Assembly: GCA_963730365.1 (NCBI GenBank)
Contig: CAVSRM010000003.1
Location: 124,001-188,000 of the forward strand
Source: Fodinibacter sp963730365
GTDB taxonomy: Bacteria; Actinomycetota; Actinomycetes; Actinomycetales; Dermatophilaceae
Direction of reading: 5' to 3'
Length of the DNA stretch: 64,000 bases
Below, one piece after another: positions 56,925 to 64,000 of this stretch. Position numbers and translations under genes: made by a program. The notes beneath the pieces are model-generated. The model did not search any database. It had not been told where the DNA came from and was given only the letters and a program-made list of their open reading frames with translations. Every line of letters begins with the position of its first letter. The stretch's first letter is position 1.

Positions 56925-57317
56925 GTGCCCACGCCAGAACCGGTCCTCGACCCCGAGATCGCGGCGCGCCTCAAGCGCGACGCGGCAGGACTCGTCGCCG
57001 CAGTGGTCCAGCAGCACGACACCGGCGAGGTGCTCATGCTGGGCTGGATGGACGACGAGGCGCTGCGCCGCACCCTCACCCAGGGCCGGGTGACCTTCTG
57101 GTCACGCAGCCGCAAGGAGTACTGGCGCAAGGGTGACACCTCGGGGCACGCGCAGCACGTGCGCTCGGTGGCCCTGGACTGCGACGGAGACGCGCTGCTC
57201 GTGCGCGTCGACCAGGTGGGGGCCGCCTGCCACACCGGAGATCGCACGTGCTTCGACGCCGACGACCTCGGCGCCGTGGTCGGGGCCGACGCCGGCACGC
57301 CGTCGGGCACGGCGTGA
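56925..57317 (+). CDS. hisI: Phosphoribosyl-AMP cyclohydrolase
   Basis: 130 residues. VLMLGWMDDEALRRTLTQGR, FWSRSRKEYWRKGDTSGHAQ, DCDGDALLVRVDQ and ACHTGDRTCF carry the Mg- and Zn-binding residues. Third step of histidine synthesis; monofunctional, HisE being separate. The GTG is exactly six bases after CAGAAT (56913-56918), a leaderless-type start, and overlaps trpE by four bases at its end. Confidence 0.95.
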   Translation: MPTPEPVLDPEIAARLKRDAAGLVAAVVQQHDTGEVLMLGWMDDEALRRTLTQGRVTFWSRSRKEYWRKGDTSGHAQHVRSVALDCDGDALLVRVDQVGAACHTGDRTCFDADDLGAVVGADAGTPSGTA

Positions 57318-58879
57318 GCACCGCCCCCGCCGCGTCGACCCCGGACCTCGCCTTCGGGCAGACCTGGCCGACCCTGGACGTCTTCGGGCGACTGGCCCGC
57401 GACCGGCGCGTCATCCCGGTCGTGCGTCGCCTGATGGCCGATGCCGAGACTCCGGTGGGGGTCTACCGCAAGCTTGCGGGCGACCGCCCCGGCACGTTCC
57501 TCCTCGAGTCCGCCGAGCACGGTGGCGTCTGGTCGCGCTGGTCGATCGTCGGGGCCGCGAGCCGGGCCACCCTCACCGAGCGTGACGGGGAGGCCCACTG
57601 GATCGGCGAGCCACCCGTCGGGGTGCCCACGACCGGCCCGGCCACCGAGGCGCTCCGGGGCACGATGGAGGCGCTCGCGACCGAGCCCATCTCCGGCCTG
57701 CCGCCGCTCACCGGGGGGATGGTGGGTGCCATCACCTATGACGCCGTGCGGCGCTGGGAGAAGGTCCCCGCGACGACCCCGGACGAGCTGGAGCTGCCCG
57801 AGCTGGCGCTCATGCTCGCGACGGACCTCGCGGTCCTGGACCACAGCGACGGGTCGATCCTGCTCGTGGCGAACGCGATCAACTACGACGCCACCGATGA
57901 GCGGGTCGAGCTCGCGTGGGCCGATGCGGTCCACCGCCTCGATGCCATGACGCGCGCGCTCGCAGCCCCGGCCCAGAGCACCGTCGCGGTCGTCGACACG
58001 GCGGATGCCGAGGCCGCCATGGGCCGAGTCATGTCGAACACCACGCAGGAGCGATACGAGGAGGTCGTCGAGCTTGCGAAGGAGGACATCCGGGCCGGCG
58101 AGGTCTTCCAGGTGGTGCTCTCCCAGCGGTTCTCGCTGGACTGCCCGGCGGACCCGCTCGACGTCTACCGCGCGCTGCGCGCGTCGAACCCCAGCCCGTA
58201 CATGTACCTCTTCCGCTTCCCGGCGCCCGACGGCTCCTCGTACTCCGTGGTCGGCAGCTCACCCGAGGCGCTGGTGCGGGTCACCGGGGACCAGGCGATC
58301 ACCCACCCCATCGCCGGGTCCAGGCCCCGTGGCAAGTCGCCCGAGGACGACGTGCGGCTGGCCGAGGAGCTGCTGGCCGACCCCAAGGAGCGTTCCGAGC
58401 ACGTGATGCTCGTCGACCTGGGTCGCAACGACCTGCAGCGGGTGTGCGCGCCCGGCACGGTCGACGTCGTGGAGTTCATGGACGTCCGGCGCTACAGCCA
58501 CGTCATGCACATCGAGTCAACGGTCGTCGGAGAGACGAGGCCGGCGGCCAGCGCCTTCGACGTGCTCGTCGCGACCTTCCCCGCCGGCACGCTCTCCGGC
58601 GCCCCGAAGCCTCGGGCGCTGGCCCTCATCGAGCACTACGAGCCGTCCCGCCGCGGGGTCTACGGCGGGGTGGTGGGCTACCTCGACTTCCACGGGGACC
58701 TCGACATGGCGATCGCCATCCGCACCGCAGTCATCAAGGACGGCACCGCCCACGTCCAGGCCGGGGCCGGGATCGTGGCGGACTCCGTCCCCCGCACGGA
58801 GTTCGAGGAGTGCGTGGCCAAGGCGACCGCTGCCCTTCGCGCGGTCGCGACGGCCGGTGCCATGCGGACCGTCACGTGA
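57314..58879 (+). CDS. trpE: Anthranilate synthase component I
   Basis: 521 residues. The feedback-inhibition motif LLES is in GTFLLESAEHGGVWSRWSIV; the chorismate-binding domain has GEVFQVVLSQRFSL, ITHPIAGSRPRGKSPEDD, and LVDLGRNDLQRVC. Makes anthranilate from the chorismate supplied by aroC. No leader peptide or attenuator can exist, as the start overlaps hisI by four bases. trpG and trpD are not in the window. Confidence 0.96.
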   Translation: MSTAPAASTPDLAFGQTWPTLDVFGRLARDRRVIPVVRRLMADAETPVGVYRKLAGDRPGTFLLESAEHGGVWSRWSIVGAASRATLTERDGEAHWIGEPPVGVPTTGPATEALRGTMEALATEPISGLPPLTGGMVGAITYDAVRRWEKVPATTPDELELPELALMLATDLAVLDHSDGSILLVANAINYDATDERVELAWADAVHRLDAMTRALAAPAQSTVAVVDTADAEAAMGRVMSNTTQERYEEVVELAKEDIRAGEVFQVVLSQRFSLDCPADPLDVYRALRASNPSPYMYLFRFPAPDGSSYSVVGSSPEALVRVTGDQAITHPIAGSRPRGKSPEDDVRLAEELLADPKERSEHVMLVDLGRNDLQRVCAPGTVDVVEFMDVRRYSHVMHIESTVVGETRPAASAFDVLVATFPAGTLSGAPKPRALALIEHYEPSRRGVYGGVVGYLDFHGDLDMAIAIRTAVIKDGTAHVQAGAGIVADSVPRTEFEECVAKATAALRAVATAGAMRTVT

Positions 58880-59481
58880 CGCGGTTGTCGAGCAAGGGTG
58901 CCGTCGTCACCCTCGCCGTGCTCGGGGCCGCGGGCCTCCTCATCAGCGGCTTCCGTCCGTGGGTGTCGGGGTCCGTCGACGACGCCGTGCTGGGCGCCAC
59001 GACGATCAGCGCCACCGGCGCCGAGGTCGCACCCGGGCTGTCCGCCGTGGCCCTCGCCGTCGCTGCGGCGTCGATCGCCCTCGTGGCGGCCGGGCGCTTG
59101 ACGCGGCTGGTCGCCGTCGTCGGGTACGCCGCGTGCCTGATGCTCGCCGCCGGCCTCACGACGCGGGTCCTCGTGGATCCCGAGGGAGCTCTGGGGCCCG
59201 TGGCGGCCTCACGCGTCGGCCGGACCGGAACCCTCGACACGGTCGCGGACCCCACCGCCTGGCCGTGGTTCGCTCTCCTCGCCGTGCTCGTCTGCGCGGT
59301 GGGACTGGTCGGTGCCATCGTGGGAGCCGGGCGCTGGGGCGGTCCCTCGCCTCGATACGTCGTTCCCGGCACAGAGGACGGGCATGTCCCGGGGGCCCGG
59401 GGGGAGCGGGTCAGCAGCGACTGGGACGAGCTGTCGGCCGGCCGGGACCCCACCGATGCGGACAGTGACGGCTCCACCTGA
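58876..59481 (+). CDS. Tryptophan-operon-associated membrane protein (TIGR02234 type)
   Basis: 201 residues with four predicted membrane helices (about 8-26, 50-72, 78-95, 130-155). The WVSGSVDD and FRPWVSG region and the position between trpE and trpC are as in the TIGR02234 family of actinobacteria. Function unknown; the tail (SSDWDELSAGRDPTDADSDG) is acidic. GTG overlaps the trpE stop. Confidence 0.85.
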   Translation: MTRLSSKGAVVTLAVLGAAGLLISGFRPWVSGSVDDAVLGATTISATGAEVAPGLSAVALAVAAASIALVAAGRLTRLVAVVGYAACLMLAAGLTTRVLVDPEGALGPVAASRVGRTGTLDTVADPTAWPWFALLAVLVCAVGLVGAIVGAGRWGGPSPRYVVPGTEDGHVPGARGERVSSDWDELSAGRDPTDADSDGST

Positions 59482-59535
59482 CACAATCGCGGTCAGAATC
59501 CGGTGCCGAGCGCGCCCCACACGAGAGGTGAGCAG

Positions 59536-59763
59536 ATGAGCGAGCACGACAACCACGGCCAGAGCGTCGCCGCCTGGGTGACGGTGGGGATCCTCATCGT
59601 CGCGGCGGCCATCATGTCCCTCGCGGTGCTCTTCCCGAACCTCTGGCTGTTCATCGGTGGGGTGGCCCTGGGCGTGGTCGGCCTCGTCGCGGGGAAGGTG
59701 CTGTCGATGGCGGGCTACGGCGCCGCCAGCCGCGACACCGAGCTCAACCCCTCCATCCACTGA
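59536..59763 (+). CDS. Small HGxxPAAW-type membrane protein
   Basis: 75 residues with two membrane helices. It begins MSEHDNHGQSVAAWVTVGIL, carrying the HGxxxAAW signature of a small actinobacterial family found in trp operons (here Ser-Val in place of the usual Pro). GAGAGGTGAG lies just upstream of the ATG at 59536. Function unknown. Confidence 0.85.
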   Translation: MSEHDNHGQSVAAWVTVGILIVAAAIMSLAVLFPNLWLFIGGVALGVVGLVAGKVLSMAGYGAASRDTELNPSIH

Positions 59764-59778
59764 CGCCATGGCGGACCG

Positions 59779-60579
59779 ATGACCACGGTGCTCGACGGCA
59801 TCGTCGCGGGAGTGCGTGAGGACCTCGCCGTGCGCGAGGCCACCGTGTCCCTCGCCCACCTCGAAGCCGCTGCCGACGCCGCCGCACCGGCCATCGACGC
59901 CGAGTCGGTCCTTCGCGTTCCGGGCCTCTCGCTCATCGCCGAGGTGAAGCGTGCGAGCCCGAGCAAGGGGGCGCTCTCCGACATCCCCGACCCGGCTGCC
60001 CTCGCCGGCGAGTACGCGGCGGGTGGGGCGGCCGCGGTGTCGGTGCTCACCGAGGGCCGCCGCTTCGGCGGGAGCCTCGCCGACCTCGACAGCGTGCGCC
60101 GGTCGGTCGAGGTGCCCGTGCTGCGCAAGGACTTCATGGTGAGCGACTACCAGCTCCTGGAGTCGCGGGCGCACGGCGCGGACATCGTCCTGCTCATCGT
60201 CGCCGCCCTCGATGACGCGCAGCTCGCCGCGATGCTCGCGCGCGCCGGTGGGCTCGGGATGACCGCGCTGGTGGAGGTCCACGACGAGGTCGAGACCCAA
60301 CGGGCCGTCGACGCGGGGGCCACGGTCATCGGGGTCAACGCCCGCAACCTCAAGACGCTCGAGGTGCACCCCGACACGTTCTCGCGGCTCCGCCCGCTCA
60401 TCCCCGCGGGCTGCGTGACGGTGGCCGAGTCCGGGATCACCGGGCCGGTCGACGCCGCAGCCTACGCCGCGCAGGGTGCCGACGCGGTCCTCGTCGGCGA
60501 GGCGCTCGTGCGCACCGGTGACCCCCGCGCCGCGGCCGCCGCGATCGCGGCCGCCCACCCCCTGGGAGGGGCCCGATGA
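59779..60579 (+). CDS. trpC: Indole-3-glycerol-phosphate synthase
   Basis: 266 residues, TIM barrel. LIAEVKRASPSKGAL with the catalytic Lys, VLTEGRRFGGSLADL, PVLRKDFMVSDYQL with the second Lys, and VIGVNARNLKTLEV. It closes the indole ring. ATG start 16 bases after the small membrane gene; overlaps trpB by four bases. Confidence 0.96.
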   Translation: MTTVLDGIVAGVREDLAVREATVSLAHLEAAADAAAPAIDAESVLRVPGLSLIAEVKRASPSKGALSDIPDPAALAGEYAAGGAAAVSVLTEGRRFGGSLADLDSVRRSVEVPVLRKDFMVSDYQLLESRAHGADIVLLIVAALDDAQLAAMLARAGGLGMTALVEVHDEVETQRAVDAGATVIGVNARNLKTLEVHPDTFSRLRPLIPAGCVTVAESGITGPVDAAAYAAQGADAVLVGEALVRTGDPRAAAAAIAAAHPLGGAR

Positions 60580-61886
60580 CCGACCTGACCACACCGAGCG
60601 AGACCCCCCCGACCTCCGGCACCGCCCCGTCATCCAGCACCGTCCCGTCATCCAGCACCGACGAGGCCACCGAGCACGGCCTGACACCTCAGCCCCTTCC
60701 CCGGCCCGGCCGGTTCGGTCCCTTCGGCGGCCGATACGTGCCCGAGGCGCTCGTGCCGGCCCTGGAACAGCTCGACGAGGCCCGGCAGAAGGCCGCCGTC
60801 GACCCGGAGTTCCAGCACGAGCTCGCAGAGCTGCACCGCACCTACACCGGTCGACCCAGCATCGTCACCGAGGTGCCGCGGTTCGCGGCGCACTGCGGGG
60901 GCGCGCGGGTCCTGCTCAAGCGCGAGGACCTCAACCACACCGGGTCGCACAAGATCAACAACGTGCTGGCCCAGGCGCTGCTCACCAAGCGGATGGGCAA
61001 GACCCGCGTCATCGCGGAGACGGGGGCCGGTCAGCACGGCGTTGCCACCGCCACGGCGGCGGCCCTCATGGGCCTGGACTGCACCGTCTACATGGGTCGG
61101 GTCGACACGGAGCGGCAGGCGCTCAACGTCGCCCGGATGCGCATCCTCGGGGCCGAGGTCGTGCCCGTCGAGCACGGCAGCGCGACCCTCAAGGACGCCA
61201 TCAACGAGGCCCTGCGGGACTGGGTGACCAACGTCGCGACGACGCACTACCTCATCGGCACCGTCACCGGGCCGCACCCCTTCCCCGAGATGGTCCGGGA
61301 CTTCCACAAGATCATCGGCGAGGAGGCCCGCGAGCAGGTGCTGGAGCTCACCGGCCGCCTCCCCGACGCCGTCATCGCCTGCGTGGGGGGCGGGTCAAAC
61401 GCCATGGGGATCTTCCACCGCTTCGTCGAGGACCCCTCCGTTCGGCTGATCGGCATCGAGGCCGGCGGTGAGGGCCTGGAATCGGGACGCCACGCAGCGC
61501 GGTTCGCCTCGGCCTCGCCGGGGGTGCTGCACGGCGCGATGAGCTACCTCATGCAGGACGACGACGGGCAGACCGCGCCGTCGCACTCCATCTCCGCGGG
61601 CCTGGACTACCCCAGCGTCGGGCCGGAGCACGCCTGGCTGCGCGACAGCGGTCGCGCTGAGTACCGCTTCGCCACCGACGACACCGTGATGGAGGCGTTC
61701 CGCCTCCTCTCGCGCACCGAGGGGATCATCCCGGCCATCGAGTCGGCGCACGCCCTCGTCGGGGCGATGGAGGTCGGTCGCGAGCTCGGCCCGGACGCCC
61801 TCCTGCTGGTCAACCTCTCCGGGCGCGGGGACAAGGACATGGAGACAGCGGCCCACTACTTCGGACTGCTCGGCGGTTCCTCGTGA
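60576..61886 (+). CDS. trpB: Tryptophan synthase beta chain
   Basis: 436 residues. PLP lysine in HTGSHKINN; phosphate loop GGGSNAMGIF; RFGPFGGRYVPEALVPALEQ opens the conserved part at about residue 46. The 45-residue N-terminal extension is Ser/Thr/Pro-rich and contains a tandem 18-base duplication (CCCGTCATCCAGCACCG at 60626-60642 and 60644-60660) encoding repeated SSST. Makes tryptophan from indole and serine. Confidence 0.96.
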   Translation: MTDLTTPSETPPTSGTAPSSSTVPSSSTDEATEHGLTPQPLPRPGRFGPFGGRYVPEALVPALEQLDEARQKAAVDPEFQHELAELHRTYTGRPSIVTEVPRFAAHCGGARVLLKREDLNHTGSHKINNVLAQALLTKRMGKTRVIAETGAGQHGVATATAAALMGLDCTVYMGRVDTERQALNVARMRILGAEVVPVEHGSATLKDAINEALRDWVTNVATTHYLIGTVTGPHPFPEMVRDFHKIIGEEAREQVLELTGRLPDAVIACVGGGSNAMGIFHRFVEDPSVRLIGIEAGGEGLESGRHAARFASASPGVLHGAMSYLMQDDDGQTAPSHSISAGLDYPSVGPEHAWLRDSGRAEYRFATDDTVMEAFRLLSRTEGIIPAIESAHALVGAMEVGRELGPDALLLVNLSGRGDKDMETAAHYFGLLGGSS

Positions 61887-62698
61887 CCACGGCCACCCTC
61901 GGGGTCGAGGAGGTCCTGGCCGACTGCAGGGCGCAGGGCCGCGCGGCCCTCATCGGCTACCTGCCCGTGGGCTTCCCCACCGTCGAGGGTTCGATCGAGG
62001 CGATGCGCGTGCTCGTCGACGCCGGCTGCGACGTCGTCGAGGTCGGAGTGCCCTACAGCGACCCCCTGATGGACGGCCCGGTCATCCAGGAGGCGGCCGT
62101 CACGGCGCTGGCCGGCGGGTCGCGCGTCGACGACGTCTTCACGGCCACGGCAGCGGTGCGGGATGCCGGGGCGCCGCCCCTGGTGATGACCTACTGGAAC
62201 ATCGTGCTGCGCCGAGGGGTGGAGCGCTTCGCCGCCGACCTCGCCGCGAGTGGGGGAGCCGGACTGATCACCCCGGACCTCATTCCGGACGAGGCGGAGG
62301 AGTGGCTCGTCGCGAGCGATGCCCACGGCTTGGACCGGGTGTTCCTCGTCGCCCCGTCCTCGACACCCGAGCGCCTCGCCACGGCGACCCGCGCCTGCCG
62401 GGGCTTCGTCTACGCAGCCTCCACGATGGGGGTCACCGGAGCACGCACGAGCGTCGACAGCGATGCGCGCGGGCTCGTCGAGAGGACGAGGGAGTACACC
62501 GACCTCCCCGTGTGCGTCGGGCTCGGGGTCTCCACCGGGGCCCAGGCCGCCGAGCTGGCGGCCTATGCCGACGGGGTGATCGTGGGCTCGGCGCTGGTGC
62601 GCGCCCTGGCCGGCCCCGGGGAACTCGCGGACCGTCTCGAGGCGTTGCGCCGGGTGACCGAGGACCTCGCACGAGGCGTCAGGGAAGGACGAGGGTGA
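61883..62698 (+). CDS. trpA: Tryptophan synthase alpha chain
   Basis: 271 residues. LIGYLPVGFPTVEGS, VVEVGVPYSDPLMDGPVIQ (catalytic Glu) and GVSTGAQAAELAAYADGVIV with the phosphate site VGSALV. Cleaves indole-3-glycerol phosphate and channels indole to TrpB. Overlaps both neighbours by four bases. Confidence 0.96.
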   Translation: MTTATLGVEEVLADCRAQGRAALIGYLPVGFPTVEGSIEAMRVLVDAGCDVVEVGVPYSDPLMDGPVIQEAAVTALAGGSRVDDVFTATAAVRDAGAPPLVMTYWNIVLRRGVERFAADLAASGGAGLITPDLIPDEAEEWLVASDAHGLDRVFLVAPSSTPERLATATRACRGFVYAASTMGVTGARTSVDSDARGLVERTREYTDLPVCVGLGVSTGAQAAELAAYADGVIVGSALVRALAGPGELADRLEALRRVTEDLARGVREGRG

Positions 62699-63210
62699 GC
62701 ACCGCGACCGAGCCCAGCAGCGACGAGGCGGGCTCGGCGACGCCACGCTCCGAGCTCGTCAAGGACGTCGTCGGGCTGGTCGCGCGGCTGTTCCTCGGGA
62801 TCGTCCTCATCTGGGCCGGGGCCGCGAAGATCGGCCACCCCCTGACCTCCCAGCGCGCGGTCCAGGCCTACGAGATCATGCCGACGAGCCTGGCCAACCC
62901 CATCGGTCTGGCCCTGCCGTTCCTCGAGGTCGTCCTCGGGGTGCTCCTCGTCCTCGGGCTGTTCACCCGCATCGTCGCGGCCGTGTCGACGCTGCTCATG
63001 GTCGCGTTCATCATCGGCATCGCCCAGGCGTGGGCGCGCGGGCTCACCATCGACTGCGGCTGCTTCGGCGGTGGCGGCCAGATCGGCGAGAGCGACACGA
63101 AGTACCCTCAGGAGATCGCGCGCGACGCCAGCTTCGCCCTCGCGGGGGCATGGCTCTGGGTGCGACCCCAGTCCATCGCCTCACTCGACCGCATCCTCTT
63201 CGGACACTGA
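62695..63210 (+). CDS. MauE/DoxX-like membrane protein
   Basis: 171 residues, four membrane helices. LFLGIVLIWAGAAKIGHP and the periplasm-facing cysteine pair in IDCGCFGGGG are the MauE/DoxX-type signature. MauE-like proteins help disulfide formation in exported proteins, with thioredoxin-like partners. It overlaps trpA by four bases and is followed by a DsbA-like gene, which fits a redox pair. Confidence 0.85.
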   Translation: MSTATEPSSDEAGSATPRSELVKDVVGLVARLFLGIVLIWAGAAKIGHPLTSQRAVQAYEIMPTSLANPIGLALPFLEVVLGVLLVLGLFTRIVAAVSTLLMVAFIIGIAQAWARGLTIDCGCFGGGGQIGESDTKYPQEIARDASFALAGAWLWVRPQSIASLDRILFGH

Positions 63211-63227
63211 AGGAGACCCCGCACCCC

Positions 63228-63998
63228 ATGGCCAAGAAGTCGACCAAGGCGTCGTCCACCGCACGCCAGGAGAAGATCCAGGCGGCCCAGAAGGCACAGG
63301 GCGGAGGGGTCAACAAGATCGTCGTCGCCACCGTCGTCGTCATCGTCGCGATCATCGCGATCGTCGGCGGCGTCGTGTGGTCCGAGAGCGCGAAGCAGGA
63401 CGCGGCGGGCACCTCCACCGCGGTCCCCGAGGGCGCAGCCATGGGGGAGGGCTATCCCGCCTTCGCCGAGGTGACCCCGGTCGACGGCGCGCCAACCGTC
63501 GACGTCTTCGAGGACTTCCAGTGCCCGGTGTGTGGGCAGTTCGAGGGAATCCTCGGCAGCACCATCGAGGGCCTGGCCGCCGAGGGCAAGATCCAGCTCA
63601 ACTACCACGTGCTGAACTTCCTCGACGACAAGACCGGTGCCCAGAACTCGACCCCGGCGGCCAACGGTGCGTTCTGCGCGGCCGCCGACGGGAAGTTCCT
63701 GGAGTTCCACAACGCGGTCTACGCCAACCAGGCGCCGGAGGGCACCGACGTCGACACCGCGACCCTCGACGACTGGGCGGCAGCGGCGGGCATCGAGGGT
63801 GACGCCCTCGCGACCTGGCAGGACTGCGTCGACGCCGGCACGTACACGTCGTACGTCACGTCGGTGAACGACGCCGCCTTCAGCATCTCGGGCTTCCAGG
63901 GCACCCCCACGGTGATGATCGACGGCGAGATGGTGCCGCTGGCCGACATCGGGACCCCGGAGCTGTTCACCGGGGCCGTCGAGGACGCCACCTCGTGA
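63228..63998 (+). CDS. Membrane-anchored DsbA-family thiol oxidoreductase
   Basis: 256 residues. A basic N terminus is followed by one membrane helix (about 29-51, NKIVVATVVVIVAIIAIVGG). The outer thioredoxin-like domain has the active site Cys99-Pro-Val-Cys102 (DFQCPVCGQF) and the cis-proline region FQGTPTVMIDGE. This is the Thioredoxin_4/DsbA form common in actinobacteria. AAGGAGA precedes the ATG. With the MauE-like protein upstream it probably forms disulfides in secreted proteins; lgt is often next in this locus but lies outside the window, if present. Confidence 0.9.
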   Translation: MAKKSTKASSTARQEKIQAAQKAQGGGVNKIVVATVVVIVAIIAIVGGVVWSESAKQDAAGTSTAVPEGAAMGEGYPAFAEVTPVDGAPTVDVFEDFQCPVCGQFEGILGSTIEGLAAEGKIQLNYHVLNFLDDKTGAQNSTPAANGAFCAAADGKFLEFHNAVYANQAPEGTDVDTATLDDWAAAAGIEGDALATWQDCVDAGTYTSYVTSVNDAAFSISGFQGTPTVMIDGEMVPLADIGTPELFTGAVEDATS

Positions 63999-64000
63999 TC

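Noticed and set aside
57248..57320. Tryptophan attenuator before trpE
   Set aside because: trpE overlaps hisI by four bases, leaving no leader or Trp-codon-rich peptide.

Overview
The window is 64 kb of very GC-rich DNA with dense, mostly co-directional genes, many GTG starts and 4-base ATGA/GTGA overlaps. Gene order (alaS-ruvX-mltG-aroE, aroC-K-B-efp-nusB, pyrR-B-C-carAB-pyrKDF, mihF-gmk-rpoZ-coaBC-metK-priA-fmt-rsmB-rpe, rib operon, hisE-G, hisF-hisI-trpE-C-B-A) and the presence of mIHF, a helicase-motif-free PriA and an unmodified-type EF-P point to an actinobacterium. I infer Micrococcales, perhaps an Intrasporangiaceae-like organism; the family is a guess from gene order. I see no rRNA, tRNA, CRISPR array, phage or insertion sequence.

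Layout. 1-4055: an MMPL exporter (partial, minus strand), rarA and three small membrane or lipoprotein genes. 4169-14285: alaS, ruvX, mltG, the aromatic pathway genes aroE/aroC/aroK/aroB with a lone prepilin peptidase, then efp and nusB; a 390-bp gap before efp holds two families of short tandem and palindromic repeats. 14352-24882: a small minus-strand gene, then the complete UMP pathway (pyrR to pyrF) behind a recognisable PyrR-binding RNA hairpin; pyrD carries a single-base frameshift. 25053-29162: mihF, gmk, rpoZ, coaBC and a secreted M1 peptidase. 29300-31854: two long coiled-coil cytoskeletal proteins (minus strand). 31972-40570: metK, priA, a leaderless 29-codon ORF, fmt, a serine hydrolase, rsmB, rpe and a Qnr-like pentapeptide protein. 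40689-44903 is the most accessory part: a formylglycine-generating enzyme, a decayed minus-strand fragment, an acetyltransferase that lost its CoA-binding core, and a Tat-exported multicopper oxidase bracketed by an imperfect ~100-bp direct repeat. 45101-49441: FMN riboswitch and rib operon ending in a PnuC-type transporter. 49468-63998: his and trp genes interspersed with a PH-domain protein, an ArsR/AHSA1 pair, an MFS-FUSC-kinase group (minus strand), small membrane proteins, and a MauE/DsbA pair.

How the genes work together. Most of the window supplies building blocks: chorismate (aroC/K/B/E) feeding tryptophan (trpE/C/B/A); UMP; FMN/FAD; histidine; CoA; and S-adenosylmethionine. The rest serves translation and transcription (alaS, efp, fmt, rsmB, nusB, rpoZ). 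The regulatory signals that can be read directly are the PyrR hairpin over the pyrR ribosome-binding site, the FMN riboswitch, a palindromic operator over the ArsR start, and a repeated arrangement in which a TAnnnT -10 hexamer lies 5-8 bases before the start codon, indicating widespread leaderless transcription.
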